Shown here in pieces: positions 22,881-35,229 of a stretch of DNA of 64,000 bases. Source of the DNA: Solen grandis. Its lineage: Eukaryota > Mollusca > Bivalvia > Adapedonta > Solenidae. The notes under the pieces were generated by a model, which saw only the letters and a program-made list of their open reading frames with translations, was not told the origin of the DNA and made no database searches. Position 1 is the first letter of the stretch; the number at the start of each line of letters is the position of its first letter. The DNA is taken from positions 40,020,287-40,084,286 of the forward strand of contig CM037792.1 in NCBI GenBank assembly GCA_021229015.1, given 5' to 3'. The position numbers and the translations under genes are program-made.

Positions 22881-23724
22881 TTAGTCTATATGAGGCAAAG
22901 GTTTAAACATTACTCGGGCTAGATATCAGGCTAGATATCAGTTACATAATCACCAATTAAATTATTTACAATTTTTATTGATCTTGATTACGTGGTCGTA
23001 AGTGTTGAAGATTATTTATGTAAATATTACAACACGCTCACTTCCGAGTGCACGACATGTGCAATGCATATATGTATACTTTTCTATGTTGCCTGTCTCA
23101 TTTCATTGCCAGACAGTATCAAATGACAAGAGTGAAGTACTAAATATTATATGCTTACTGTCTATTAATATGCAAGAATGTATAAAGAACCAGGTGATAA
23201 AGTGCAAGCATACATGTAGCCCTGCGATAATGCTAATTACTATGTGCTTACTGCTAAACGATGCGCTAAAAATAAGAAGTGCTAGAATACATTTGTGTTA
23301 CCTAAAAAGGTTGTTTTTTTAGCTGTTGCCATCCTATAGATAGCACTGTTATAGCTGTTTATACCCAAGTCCGTGGTGGGCTTCAAGTAAGTGGGGATCA
23401 GTTGTCTTGCGTACCATTTCCTAAATGTACAGTTTTGGAGCGAAGCTACCAACTTCATTATTTTCGATGAGAATGTGTTAATAAAGGTGGTTCCGCTACA
23501 TTTCGGACCTCATGATCGTTCACGGAGATAATCAAGTTTTCCTAATGTTTCATTAAGGTACTTTGGTTATCTTGGTAGAGGTTAAGTGGTCCAAGATGTA
23601 GCGTGACCATTACAGGGACTTTACCTTAAGCTTGAATTATGAAGACAAAGGTTATACGTACTTGCGTGGAATCGCGGAGATGAAATACTGATTATATCAA
23701 TTATAGGATAGACAGTAATGTTTT

Positions 23725-23972
23725 GTTGGGTTTAACGTCCCACCGATAGTATTTTAGTCATTTGGAGACACAGATACAATGCTACCACACTGCAGTACTA
23801 GCTGTATCACGCAGTAGACACGTGACATGAAACGCACCCAGTCATATTATCCTGACACAAAGCCAACTAAGTCTAAAACTACCTCATACATATACTGAGC
23901 GTCAGACAGGGAGCAATAAGTACCATCTTTAAGACTTTGGTATGTCGCAATGGTGATCGAACCCACGACCGA
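23725..23972 (-). mobile_element. SINE family II (duplication copy B)
   Basis: The duplicate of 14351-14600, with the same tail and body and the B-box-like gatcgaacccacgacc. Confidence 0.75.
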
Positions 23973-24313
23973 ATGGTGTCCGGGTACGATACCCTCTGTT
24001 GCGAATAGACTCCTTGGTTCGTTTACGTGTCCGGTGTATAGCACCGATACAAGGGAGACAAATTCCTTGGCAGAACCCATTCGGATCACCTCGCCAATTT
24101 CTACGAAATATCCGAGCACCGACGAATGCAGCCGAGTAGTTACGGTACTAAGTACTTCGAGATCCCATAGCAATCCCATATTGTCGATGCATCTGGTAGC
24201 TTTTTATACGTATTTGATTTGACGCGGTCATCGGAGGAGAGTGCCCGGCTAGGATTTGAACTCCAGACCTCCCAAACGCAAAGCGGACACTCTAACACTG
24301 AGCTATTGGGTTT
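23973..24313 (-). mobile_element. tRNA-Ala-like SINE (duplication copy B)
   Basis: The duplicate of 14601-14938. The head has the same A box, and its B box is changed by one base to gagttcaaatcc. Confidence 0.6.
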
Positions 24314-25190
24314 CTATTGGTGAATGTGGAAATTAATTAATACAGATAGTTTGGTGAGTGAACAAGAAAAACTGTTCATGGGTGAATTTCCATTCATAAT
24401 CAAACTTAGCACAATAACTTTTTTGTATTTTTTCTTATTATTGTTTTACTCCAAATTTCTTTGAGTTGTGAATTGACATAAAGTTATTTTCCATACTTAT
24501 ATGCATTTAAAATTTATAGTCAGTAGATTCACAACTTTTCTTTCTTGATTTGATCTGTTGGTAGAACGATTCGTCCTATAAACTGGTACGATTCGTCCTG
24601 GTACGCATGCGCAATGGTACTTTTTGTCCTACATTCTGCACAGAGAGTGTTCAAGTGATCTCTCCTCATTAAGACTGGGCCCTAGCATAATGGGCCTAGT
24701 AGCAACTTGCAAATAAGTTATGGTTTTAACCCTTTGCGTTTACGTATGAGTCATTTTAAAAATATAAACATATATTCTTGCACTTCTTATTTGTTAGAAA
24801 GCACAAAGCATAGCAGTATACATTTCTCAAGTGCGACAAGGCTATCTGCATATACATACATGATGTTGCTCTTTCATTTGTAATATATCATTTTTTTGGT
24901 GGTTTTAACATTCTGACATATAGCCAGTAAAACATAACATTTAACACTACACACTTGTCATTTAAAACCGCCAATAAGGCCGCATGGAAAAGTATACATA
25001 CATGCATGCACATGTTATTTTTCATAAAGCATTCAGAAGTAAGTGTGTTGTGATATTTACATAAATAATCTTCCATACATAAGTCTCTATAACTAATATA
25101 CATCGAATATATACAAATTGCACAAAACATATCAAGATGAAACTTGCTTACATGACCACGATCATTTATAACTTTAAAAAACAATTTAAA

Positions 25191-25211
25191 AACAACAACA
25201 ACAACAACAAC
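25191..25211. repeat. (AAC)7 microsatellite
   Basis: Allelic position of the 16-unit array at 15825. Confidence 0.85.
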
Positions 25212-26104
25212 AAAAAAAACCGTAGTGTTATATAACATTTCAAGTGTATACCTTAAACATTCCATTTCGAGGGTAGAGAACGAAACTAGGCTAAGTGCAC
25301 TTAAATAATTTCGCCTATTATCCCTCGATATGTACTCATTGGCAACTTCTGTAATCTTCTTCACTAATAAATGTATTAATAACAGTACAAAAATGAAATT
25401 AAAACACAACAAACACGCAAATATTATATATTTCAAAGCTCACGCCCGAACATCAACAACAATAAATTCTCTGGAAATAAGTGCATCGCAGTTTAAAACG
25501 GTCTCATATAAATACACAAAAAAGTTAATTAGAAGATAAAAAAAATGCAAAAAAAAATAAAATAAAATAGGCATGGTTTGGTGATATGGAAATACATGTA
25601 CACTATTCAAAATTAATTAGTTATGAAACAAGTCAGCATCTTCTTTGTCCCTCTTCTACGGTGTTCGAACCGTCGAACACATCTGATCCGTGAATACTGT
25701 TTCTGGACCCCCCGCCTTCCGTTTGAGAATTTGTATATTACACATTATTTTAAACCATCAAAAGAATTTTGCCAACATTAAGAGCACATCAACAAGAGCT
25801 TTCAGGTTTATGAATTCTAAAAAAACTAATTCTATAAATAAGACCAGTCATGATACAATCTTATTACAAAGACTTGCTTCTGTCTTATAAGAGAAAATTC
25901 TGCTGTACATTTGAATATCAACGTTGATATTCATGCATACTGTGGGATTTTCTCTAATAATACAGGAGCAAAGTGTACAGTATAAATTTTCTCTAATTCA
26001 CAGGGAAGTTATGAAAACATCTGTAAGACGTAGGTACGTATTTATCGATTCGAGTCAACACCGATGAAGATAGTTACGTCATAGACACTATTCATTTGTT
26101 TAAA

Positions 26105-26262
26105 CATATTTATTTTACGTCGATTAGGAAATAAGCTCTTACAACTTATACTAATTCCTCTCGCCCTGGAAGGTCGTGAAGAATTAATGCCTCCAACGGG
26201 GTTCGAACCCACAACATTCGGATCTGTAATCGGATACGTTACCACTGGACCACAGCACCCTT
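26105..26262 (-). mobile_element. tRNA-derived SINE, short (copy B)
   Basis: The duplicate of 16765-16915, with an intact A box (tggtccagtggtaacg) and B box gggttcgaacccc. Confidence 0.65.
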
Positions 26263-27696
26263 AGACACTTGTCATAGACTGAATATAATTAAGTGTGAAT
26301 GTATCTTCCATATACAACCTCAGTATAATAAGTGTATGAAAAGGGTATCAACAACGAGTCAAGAAAACAGCTTGAATAAGAGTAATGTTATCACAAAAGA
26401 TTTAATTTAAAGATATTTTTCTGCTAGGTGTGGCCTTGATTTTTGGAAGTGATTGATTGTCAAATTATGAGAAAAAAGGAAAACAGGTATACAGGAAAGT
26501 AATAATTTGCCACATATGACCGGCCAGACCTCATTTAAAAGGGTAATTCTTCTTTATATATTTCTTGGTTCGTTGTATACATTTATCAGTATAATAATTG
26601 TGAACAAGTCAAATTCTTTACAAGACATGTCATTATAAATATCATAATTAATGAAAAATGTATTATCTGTTATTCTTGTCTTCAAATTTGTTTAAAAGAA
26701 TACATGTACGAGTTTAAAAAAAATTAAATATCCATTAAAACACACACACATCTATTTTCCAATTCATTATATAATGACAAAACTGTCTGACATATTCCCC
26801 CAAGCCGCTATACAAGTTGACCCTGCCTTTACTTTTCCTGTCAGTGTATTTAAGCAGTAAGATTAATGTGTTTTAAATAGTTTCAATTTTTATCAATTCT
26901 TAACAAATACATGTTTATGGATATAGAAAAAGAAAGAAAATTAAAAAAAGAAGAAAATTAAAAAAGGAACGTCCTATATACAAAAGATGGTTATGTGCAA
27001 TTGAGAAATATAAAAAATTATATAATTAAAACTGAATATGTCTCTGGCACGGAAAACAACACAGTTACCACTAATCATTTGGTTTAATCCAGTTAAGTAA
27101 AGTAGAGTGTATTTAGTTTACATTCGAATAACTCCTGTAAATTTGCCGCATGAAATAGCCTGACCAAGTCAAACATTTCCAGTATTTATATATCTCTCGG
27201 CAAGCATTAAATAAGCGTTAAGTATTACTCTCCCGTTCCATAAGAAAACGTTTATACTCGTTAATTAAATCTCTCCATTTAATAATGGCCATTAGTTGAA
27301 ATAATTTCTATTATCATCAATTTTAAACAAATACATATGTTTTGATATATCAACTTTAAAAAGACAAAGGAAAAAAAGTAAAAAGGAATGTCTTATATCC
27401 AAATATAGATTATGTGCAATTGAAAAATACGAATAATTATATAGATCAAATCACAATTTTGGGGGGATTAAATATTAATCTGAAAAAGAAACAAAACACA
27501 GTTGACTCTAAGCTCTAAGGTATCTTCCTTTTACGAAAATAGTATGTATAATATATAGTTTACTTTGTTTTCTTCAAGCATCATTTCTATAATTCCTGTA
27601 AGTTTGCTGCATGAAATAGCATAGCCAAGCCCAACTTTTTTAATATCTATATCTTACTCAGCATAAAATAAGCGTCAAGTATTACTTTCCCATGTC

Positions 27697-28792
27697 TTAA
27701 GAAACCTTTAGATTGTTAATTAAATCGCCCCATTTAATGATTGAAACTTTACCACCTTCTTTGTTTATCACCACATTATCAGTAAGTGAAAAGTTGTTGA
27801 CTAAATCGTACTTTACGTAATAGTTTTTAACGTTACTAATGAATATTAACTCTGCATCCAAATAATTGTTATGATCAATGTTCAATCCAAATCGACTGTT
27901 TACGCTTACTTGCAGCTGCAGTATGGATTCCCCACAATTCACGTGTTTGCTTGTTAATGTTTGAGATGCGTAGGTCATTGGTGTGAACTCGAAATGTATA
28001 GATCCACACGTCGTTAATAATGCCATCTCCGCCCTCGTGTTTATTGGAAACCCAGCCCGGAAACATTTCTTTAAATGCTCATTATTCTCTTTTTCTTTAT
28101 TTAGCGAGTCAATTGTTTTCATTTGCTCCTTTACCAGTTTGTTTAGACGTTTTGCCATGAATGCAAACAGCTCAGTTTTTACCAGTAGAGGTAATTCACC
28201 GAATATTTTTGATTGCTCAATCTCTTCAACGTTCTTTGTGTTAAGTAAATTCAAACACTTTTCTTTTGCCTTCACTAGACCGTATGCAACAGCTTTGTCT
28301 AGATAGAAAAGTAAGTCTTCAATTGAGTCGAGACCATCTACAAGAACGCATACAGAAGCTCCACATGTGTCGAGCAAACTGACAACTTGGTATTCTGCTA
28401 TAAAGGGTACGACTGTCATGACATTTTTCTCATCTATCTTCTTTAACGTATCCGGATTTGGATAGACACACAAACAAAAACTCTAAGAAATCTTCGTACT
28501 TCTTTCCGGACAAGACAATTTTCTCTGTAGCAAGTTTGCCTTCAAACGTTTTCCGAAAACCTGGGCATATAGTTGCCAAAACCATTTTAGAGACATATAA
28601 GTTCTTTCCTTCAACTTCCAATGTTAGATCCTCCATCCACGTCTTTTCACTGAATGACCTTGGTTTTTCATTGCTGACAACTTCACCTGATTTTGCCAAG
28701 TATTTCTCGTCAGCATCACCACTCTCAAGCATTCCTGCAGCTTCGTCTTTTTCAATTGTCCCTGCCTTTTCTGCTTGTTGTTTTGATGCCAT
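27697..28792 (-). pseudogene. BTB/POZ gene with MATH-like C-terminus, copy B, one frameshift
   Basis: Uninterrupted by the LINE and about 365 codons long. It starts at an ATG at 28792 with an acidic N-terminus (MASKQQAEKAGTIEKDEAAG). The BTB region (WMEDLTLEVEGKNLYVSK), the coiled-coil-like stretch and the C-terminal MATH-like region (LQLQVSVNSRFGLNI, KVSIIKWGDLIN) follow. A single extra T at about 28472, in a T/G run, shifts the frame after EFL of the BTB domain; copy A has the unshifted sequence. If that base is a sequencing error, this would be an intact single-exon gene. The C-terminal residues differ from copy A because of a small indel near 27710. No TATA box or splice site is evident. 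BTB call confident, MATH call moderate. Confidence 0.75.
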
Positions 28793-28900
28793 GTTAAGTC
28801 GTTATACTGAATAAAACTCGAGACAAGTGACTCATGCATTCAGTCACGTTCGTCAACAATGTGACGGTAGTTAATCCCTGTTCTCGTATTTCTATTACAG

Positions 28901-29340
28901 TAGATCTAGTATAGTTTAGTAGTGTAGTCTTCAAATGCATTCGTATAAAAATAACTCAAACATTATTCATGATGTAAAACTGTATAAAGAGAACATAATA
29001 GGAGAAAATTCGAAACTAAATGAAATGATTCAACCAAAATGCATGTGCATACAATGTTTTTTTTTTTTTTCTTGTTATCGATAAACAAGATAGATCAGTG
29101 TTATCGAAGGGGAAGTACTACATGTGAATCTTTAAGCAATGTATTACTGATAACACTAGTGGATCGATGTTCCGCCCGGTTAGAAGAAAAACATACTCTC
29201 ATTTGTCTTACTTTGATTCAATAATTTTATTTACACTGTGCGAGGTTGCGGTACATTTTAAATAAATGTTGAATTTCTCCTAAGACATTTTTGTTTGACC
29301 TTATTTATATATAAATCAAAGCAACCCGTTTGAAAATATT
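28901..29340. other. Intergenic, nothing recognised
   Basis: AT-rich DNA with a T run at 29059. No gene seen. Confidence 0.4.
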
Positions 29341-29638
29341 CTGTTTGGTTTAACATCCCGCCGACAGTATTTCAGTCATATGGAGACTATGTCTACTTGA
29401 GACAGATAAAGTGCTGTTACACTGTAGTATTACGCCGTAACCATGTAGTATGATACCACACCCAGTCACATTATCCTGACACCGGGCCAAGTCCTGGAAC
29501 TACCCTATATTCTGAGCGCCAAGCAAGGTAGCTATAACAGTACCATTTTTTACGATTTTGATATGTCGCAGCCGGGGATCGAGCAGAAGACCTCACGCTT
29601 CCGAGGCGGACGCTCTAACCACTCGGCTACCGGGGACT
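29341..29638 (-). mobile_element. SINE family II, full length
   Basis: Reverse strand: A box ggtagccgagtggttagagc at the 29638 end, B-box-like ctgctcgatccccgg, body gtgactgggtgtggtatcat, and tail atatgactgaaatactgtcg ending in gggatgttaaacc. The head resembles a Ser/Leu-type tRNA. The best copy of the family here. Confidence 0.85.
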
Positions 29639-29639
29639 G

Positions 29640-30470
29640 TTGAAGGTATTCATGTATGCAATTACACACATAATGGAACACTGTAATAAATACACAGTTA
29701 TGCAAACATATAAAAAGCAAATGCAGATCTATTTAAAATCAGTTCGTTTATACTTATCTTTATGCACACTGAGAAATGTGGTGAAAAAGGCACTCAAACT
29801 ACGCTTTTCATACTTTTTTATCCGTGAAATACAAATCAATGCTTAATGTTTTTTTCCGTATACACCAATGCAAAACGCTCAGAGAAAGCAATTCATGATA
29901 AATGTTGGCATCCTATCGCAGAGTGATTTATAGATAGAGTGATACATGGAGTGATAGAAAGAGTGATAGATAGAGTGATGGATAGAATTATTGATATAGT
30001 GGTATATTGAGAAAGGTATATAATGTTATACAGAGTGATGGATAGAATGATAGATAAAGTGATATATTGAGTATCTGAGTGATAAAGTTATAGATACAGT
30101 GGTATATAATGTTATACAGAGTGATGGATAGAATGATAGATAAAGTGATATATTGAGTATCTGAGTGATAAAGTTATAGATACAGTGGTATATAATGTTA
30201 TACAGAGTGATGGATAGAATGATAGATGTAGTGATATATTGAGTATCTGAGTGATAAAGTTATAGATACAGTGGTATATAATGTTATACAGAGTGATGGA
30301 TAGAATGATAGATGTAGTGATATATTGAGTATCTGAGTGATAAAGTGATAGATACAGTGGTATATAATGTTATACAGAGTGATTAAGAAAATAGAGTGAT
30401 ATATAAAGAGGTATGTTATCGGGTCTTTTAAATTTGTTATATTTATTGAATGCTGACGTCGCCTTGAACA
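29640..30470. repeat. Repeat D, copy 0 (partial)
   Basis: Similar to the second part of copy 1 (30590-31870). Shared landmarks are taataaatacaca, tgcaaaac, cctatcgcagagtgat and the terminal atcgggtcttttaaatttgt. It contains the 86-bp array. Confidence 0.65.
29990..30395. repeat. 86-bp tandem array, about 4.5 copies
   Basis: Units of about 86 bp, themselves built from gatagagtgata-like 10-12-mers, for example gagtgatggatagaatgata then tgagtatctgagtgataaag. Higher-order repeat. Confidence 0.85.
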
Positions 30471-30589
30471 TTTCTTTTTCAATTTCCTCAGAAACATACA
30501 TTTTGTAGAAAGTCCTAGTTATAGATTAATCCCTTTGGAGCGGCAACATGAAGCACTAGCCCAGATTACGAACATAGCCTCTTTTACAC

Positions 30590-31870
30590 TTGTACGCCTT
30601 TTTGCAATGGTAGGACACCGATACCCTTTCGTTGCCCATATTTTAATGCTAACCTCTCGAGTTTGAAAAGTGGACTCACGTTCAGTTCCCCATCCCAAGA
30701 TTAGATTGTTTTTTGGCTTGTCATACTTTGGATACAGATTCAAGAGATTTATAGCTACTCGAACTCGAAATCCGGCAGCAAATGGGGTATCCATTTGGCA
30801 GTGTGCGTCACATTACGCTTCAGAATCTTTCGGAACATATCTAGCTATCTGAATGCATTATGAGGCGCGCGTCTGAACTTGCAACGTTAATTTTTGGATC
30901 ATGCATTTTGCCAGCGCTCAAATTTTAGGTTATCTTTCAGCGTATCTGGACCACTGTACAATTTATTTACCCACCTCGAACCGGTCAAATAGGACACTTC
31001 ATTGTGGCGATGTATATGCAATGCACAGTTCATGGTGTATCTGCTTTGTACATAAATCAAGTTGGCAGCATGTCTTTGTGTAACCTCTTTTTATAAGCGT
31101 TTTTGCTTCTTTTCCCAACCATTTTTGGATAAGTGTCTATGACTAGACTTGCAAACAAAGCAATTCGTTTGAATGTATGCATAAAGCATTTAAGCACATA
31201 TTGGTACAGCATAATAAATACACATGTATGGAAACATTAAAAACAAATGACTGTATCTAAAATCAATCCATTTTTACTTTGAGGTAAATGTTGATAAATT
31301 GCTATTTTCTTATTATATGTTTTTTTAAATACTTCATATACTTGTTTGTAAATACTTTTTAACTTATTTCCTTATGCATCAATGCAAAACAAACAATATC
31401 ATATGTACTATAAATAGCACAAAGCCATTCATGATGACTGTTTGCCTCCTATCGTAGAGTGATAAATATAGCGAAAGAGTGAATTTTACATGAAAAAATA
31501 GGGTAATGTGTAGAGCGATAGGGTGATAGACAGAGTTACAGAGTGATAGAGTGATTTATAGCTGATAGTCAGAATGAAGAGTATTTTATATATATATAGT
31601 GATCACTAGAGTAACAGAGTGATACATAATGATAGATAGAGGGAGTTTTGAGTGATATACAGAGTAATATAGTGATAAAATGATGAATAGAGGAACTGAG
31701 TGATGCATAGTGATAGATTGAAAAAGTGACAGAGAGAGTGATAGGGTGATAATGTGATATACTTATATAGTGATATATAGTAGAAGATATAGTGATAGAG
31801 ATGTTGATAGTTGTAATGCTATCGGGTACTCTTAATCTATTTTATTTAATGAATACTGATTTTATATATA
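30590..31870. repeat. Repeat D, copy 1
   Basis: Starts acttgtacgcctttttgcaa and ends after a degenerate gatagagtgata array at 31440-31830. The small ORFs in it are not gene-like. Its 30590-31190 part serves as an uninterrupted relative of 33043-34060. Confidence 0.7.
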
Positions 31871-33042
31871 TATCATGCCTTAAGGTTATTAGTTCATCAT
31901 TAGATCGTGAAATATCGACGTCGGACAAGTATCGGTGATTTCCGTCAAAAGATAACCTCTAATTCGTATCTTACTAAATACAACTGCCTTAGAAATCGGA
32001 CACTATCGGAAAGGATACCGTATAGAGTATTTGTTCATTTTATGTTCAGATAAGGTTATTTCAATCGCTAAATATGTACTCCTAAGAAAGAAATGGAAGG
32101 AACGCTGCTAGGATACCGTATTGTAATTTACTTTTTTTTCGTTCCTTTGGCCCATCCTTACAAATATAGCATTGATATTGATACAGAAGTTTCTTCAAAG
32201 TGTTAATATGTAACATATTAAAGCATACAGTGTACAATATTTTAGAATATAATTGAGAATAGTTTATAGTTTGAAGCACGTGCATTCTTTTGATCAAAAA
32301 GTCATGCTATCTCGTTATGTGGTATAGTTTTTACAAAAAGAAATAATTATGGCATATTTTATAGTATATTTGACATAATTTTATTTTCCATCCATTATAC
32401 TATACAAAAACACACAAAAACCAGGGTTTCAAAGATTTTGACAAATATTTAGTCAAAACATATTTTTGGGAGACCGTTCGATTTAGTGAAGTTTCTGAAA
32501 CGGGGGTCACAGCAGCAAAATGTCTTCTAACTTTGAAGATTAATCAAGAATATGATGTGATTTATGAAAATGATCTATTTTACAGTGATCTGTATTTTGC
32601 CAATGATTCTTACCTTAAAATTTTAGACGCCGAATGTTTTATTCGGGACATCTTCTGGACTTTCAGCAAGACCATCGGTTACCCATTGCTATTAACTTGG
32701 AATCTTCGGAAAGCCTTGATTTAGCCATCCCGAACGGTCCCAGAAGGAGGCTGAATCAATGCCGAAAGCTCTCCGAAAACTTGATCGCTAAAATAGTAAT
32801 TTGGCATCATTTTTATACCCAAATCTAATCAGCGTCAATTCAGCACTCTATCGCCAACAATTCACCAACTTTTCAGCATGTTCTGCCATGTTACCGCAAC
32901 ATATCAGCACGATCAGACAACATTCGTGAGTCAATTCCTGTACTGTCGTCATTCTTCCGCGACCATCCGGCTTCTTCGTATAGTTTTCGGCGTTTATACC
33001 AAAATGCAAATATTGGGGCTGTAGTGGACTGCAGGTCTAACA
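31871..33042. other. Intergenic, nothing recognised
   Basis: Includes two overlapping 60-codon ORFs near 32533-32828 that I do not recognise. No splice pattern or repeat match seen. Confidence 0.4.
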
Positions 33043-34140
33043 CTTGTACGCCTTTTTGTAATAGAAGGACGCCTACATAATTTCTTTGAACATATCTTAC
33101 TACTAATCTCTCAATTTAATAAACAAGAGGGCCATCATGGTCCCAAATTGCTCACCTAAATTCAACTGAAAGACAGTATCACCCAATGATCATTCCAATT
33201 GAGTTGCATCAAAATCTGCCCAGCAGTTAAGGAGGAGATGTTGTTTAAAGATTTTTCTTTTTTTTTTTCTCTGGTGGCCACCTTGGATGGCAGACGGGAA
33301 TGAGTTTAGCTATTTTTGTGCAGTATCACCCAATGAACATTCCTATTGAGTTTCATCAAACCTGCCCAGCGGTTAAAGAGGAGATGTTGTTTAAAGATTT
33401 TTCTATTTTTAGATCTGGCGGCCTTCTTGGTTGGAGGACCGGAACGATTTTGGCTATTTTTGTGCAGTATCACCCAGTGATCATTGCTATTGAGTTTCAT
33501 CAAAATCTGCTCTTCGGTTTTGGAGAAGATGTTGTTTAAAGAGTTTCCTATTTTTAGCTCTGGTGGACATTTTTGTAGGCGAACCGGAGCGATTTTAGCT
33601 ATTTTTGCTCAGTAACACCTAAGGATAATTCCTGTAAAGTTTCATCAAAATCTGCCCTTCGTGCTCATGTGAGCTAAAAAGTGGTTCCACGTTTCGTTCC
33701 CTAAAAAGTTTCTTATCATAATTTGGATACAGTTTCAAGAGATTTTAGCGTTGGGGTTGTCATCAGCGTTACGCTTTAGAATATGCAACTAGTAATCTGA
33801 TACAGTGTGAGACGCGCCTGAATTTTTCTGAGGTTACAGTTGGCCGGCCTCGACTCAGCGTGTCTTTCCCGCTCTTAGATATATCCACCCACCTCAAAAC
33901 TTTCATATAGGATACATCATTGGGTCCATATGCAATGCTCAAGTTATGGTGTATTTGCACATACACCAAGTTATGGTATCTTTTTTAAAACAGCGTTTAT
34001 ACTTCTTTTCTCAATCGTTTTTGCATAAATGTTTATGACTAGACTTGCAAACACACTAAATTGATGATATATTCAGTGATAGAGTAATGTATATCCATTT
34101 CAGTACACGTGGGTCTCCTATTGTAGACTGAATAATGACT
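33043..34140. repeat. Repeat D, copy 2, with insertion
   Basis: Aligns to copy 1 from acttgtacgccttttt to ctagacttgcaaac, interrupted by 33121-33676. It lacks the tandem gatagagtgata array and ends cctattgtagactgaataat. Confidence 0.7.
33121..33676. mobile_element. GCTCACC-head tandem-repeat element inserted in repeat D
   Basis: Starts with a small palindrome gggccatcatggtccc followed by ttgctcacct. The body is about 3.5 units of 130-150 bp (tttgtgcagtatcacccaat, attgagtttcatcaaaatct, gaggagatgttgtttaaaga). It ends catgtgagct, so gctcac and gtgagc are inverted at the two ends. Copy 1 of repeat D is continuous across this point, which shows a discrete insertion. It has no coding capacity. Confidence 0.75.
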
Positions 34141-34160
34141 TGACTTGGCTATTTGAGTTT

Positions 34161-34393
34161 ACCGTTGCTTCGACAGTATTTCAGTCATATAGCGACGTCC
34201 AGCTAATTACAGGTGGAGGAAGACCCCGAATGCACGGAGGCATCCGGGTAGAACCACCGACCTACCGCAAGCCAGCTGGAAGGCTTTCTCACACGAAAAT
34301 CCGAATGACCCTGCCGATATTTGAACCCACGTGGTGAGGGGCTGAGTGAGTGTTAAAGTCAGCGACTTTACCCTATCGGCCATGGAGGCCCCA
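34161..34393 (-). mobile_element. SINE family I, full length
   Basis: Reverse strand: a degenerate A-box region (tggccgataggg) at the 34393 end, B-box-like gtgggttcaaatatcgg, the family body (cagctggcttgcggtaggtc) and the tail atatgactgaaatactgtcg. Confidence 0.8.
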
Positions 34394-34579
34394 CTGAATA
34401 ATGATTATAATTGCAATCTCCTGAAGAAATGTCATGATTACGTTATTTAAAGTTTGGCAAAAGAAAACTGCTCAGCGCTGTGGTTGCTAAATTGTGTGAT
34501 TATTGATTGGCTGCTAAATACAGGTTATCGCTATTGAAGGTCCTTATACACAGCCCTTCTTCAGAGGTCGATTTTAGTT

Positions 34580-34725
34580 TGAACGTATTTCTTCTTACTT
34601 TGGCAAATTCATACAAATTCATACAAATTATTTCTATCCTCATTGGTAACTTGGCACCAAAGGGATTCGAATCCTTAACCATCTGATCTGCATACATGTA
34701 CCACTACACCACAGCCTGGTTTTCA
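34580..34725 (-). mobile_element. tRNA-derived SINE head
   Basis: Reverse strand: A box ctgtggtgtagtggtacatg and B box ggattcgaatccc spaced as in a tRNA, followed by T-rich unknown sequence. Not a tRNA gene because the stems are imperfect. Confidence 0.55.
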
Positions 34726-35229
34726 GTAAGCAAATAGGTTTAAGTCTAAATTTGACGAACTCATTATTATTTGGTCCAATCTGGGATTCACACTAACTAT
34801 ACAAAAATGATTACGTTAAAGTACGTGGTTTAGTGTGGTCTTGTCATAAAATGTACCTCAAGAGTAACAAAGAAGTTTTAAAACTAAAATAAGTTCTAGG
34901 AAATCAAGCAAATATATCTAGCATGGTGATCGGCTAGAGAAAAAAGATCCATACATACACATTTAAGTTCAGTAAAAATGTTTATTTAGTGGTTTTGAAC
35001 AGGGTTATTGTATATGAAATAGAAATACAACTGATAAATAAAATACAAACAAAATATTATTTTAGCAGTCAGTTTAATAGAAACAGAAATATGATAAATT
35101 AAAACGCACACATACTTAGAAACCACACACTTAATTTAATTGAAATGTTTGAATTACACGTATAAGGATAGCAAATGAAGCCTTATTGATACGGTAAGAG
35201 CTCATGGCAAATTTCTTAACATTTCTTTA
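34726..35229. other. Intergenic, nothing recognised
   Basis: AT-rich, no feature seen. Confidence 0.4.

Larger units (their letters stand above)
22883..28900. repeat. Segmental duplication, copy B
   Basis: Matches 13484-18609 plus 20155-21015 in the same orientation. Differences: a 62-base segment at about 26641-26702 present only here, seven rather than 16 AAC units, and no LINE. Its left edge lies in the GA-rich microsatellite. Identity is very high up to about 28445, then falls sharply. Confidence 0.95.

Noticed and set aside
32533..32828. Two overlapping ORFs of 63-64 codons as part of a LINE ORF1
   Set aside because: A faint impression of charged sequence (NGPRRRLNQCRKLSENL) only; no motif strong enough to support it.
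14860..34725. tRNA genes at several places with A and B boxes
   Set aside because: Stems do not pair properly and the sequences continue into SINE bodies or are repeated as such.
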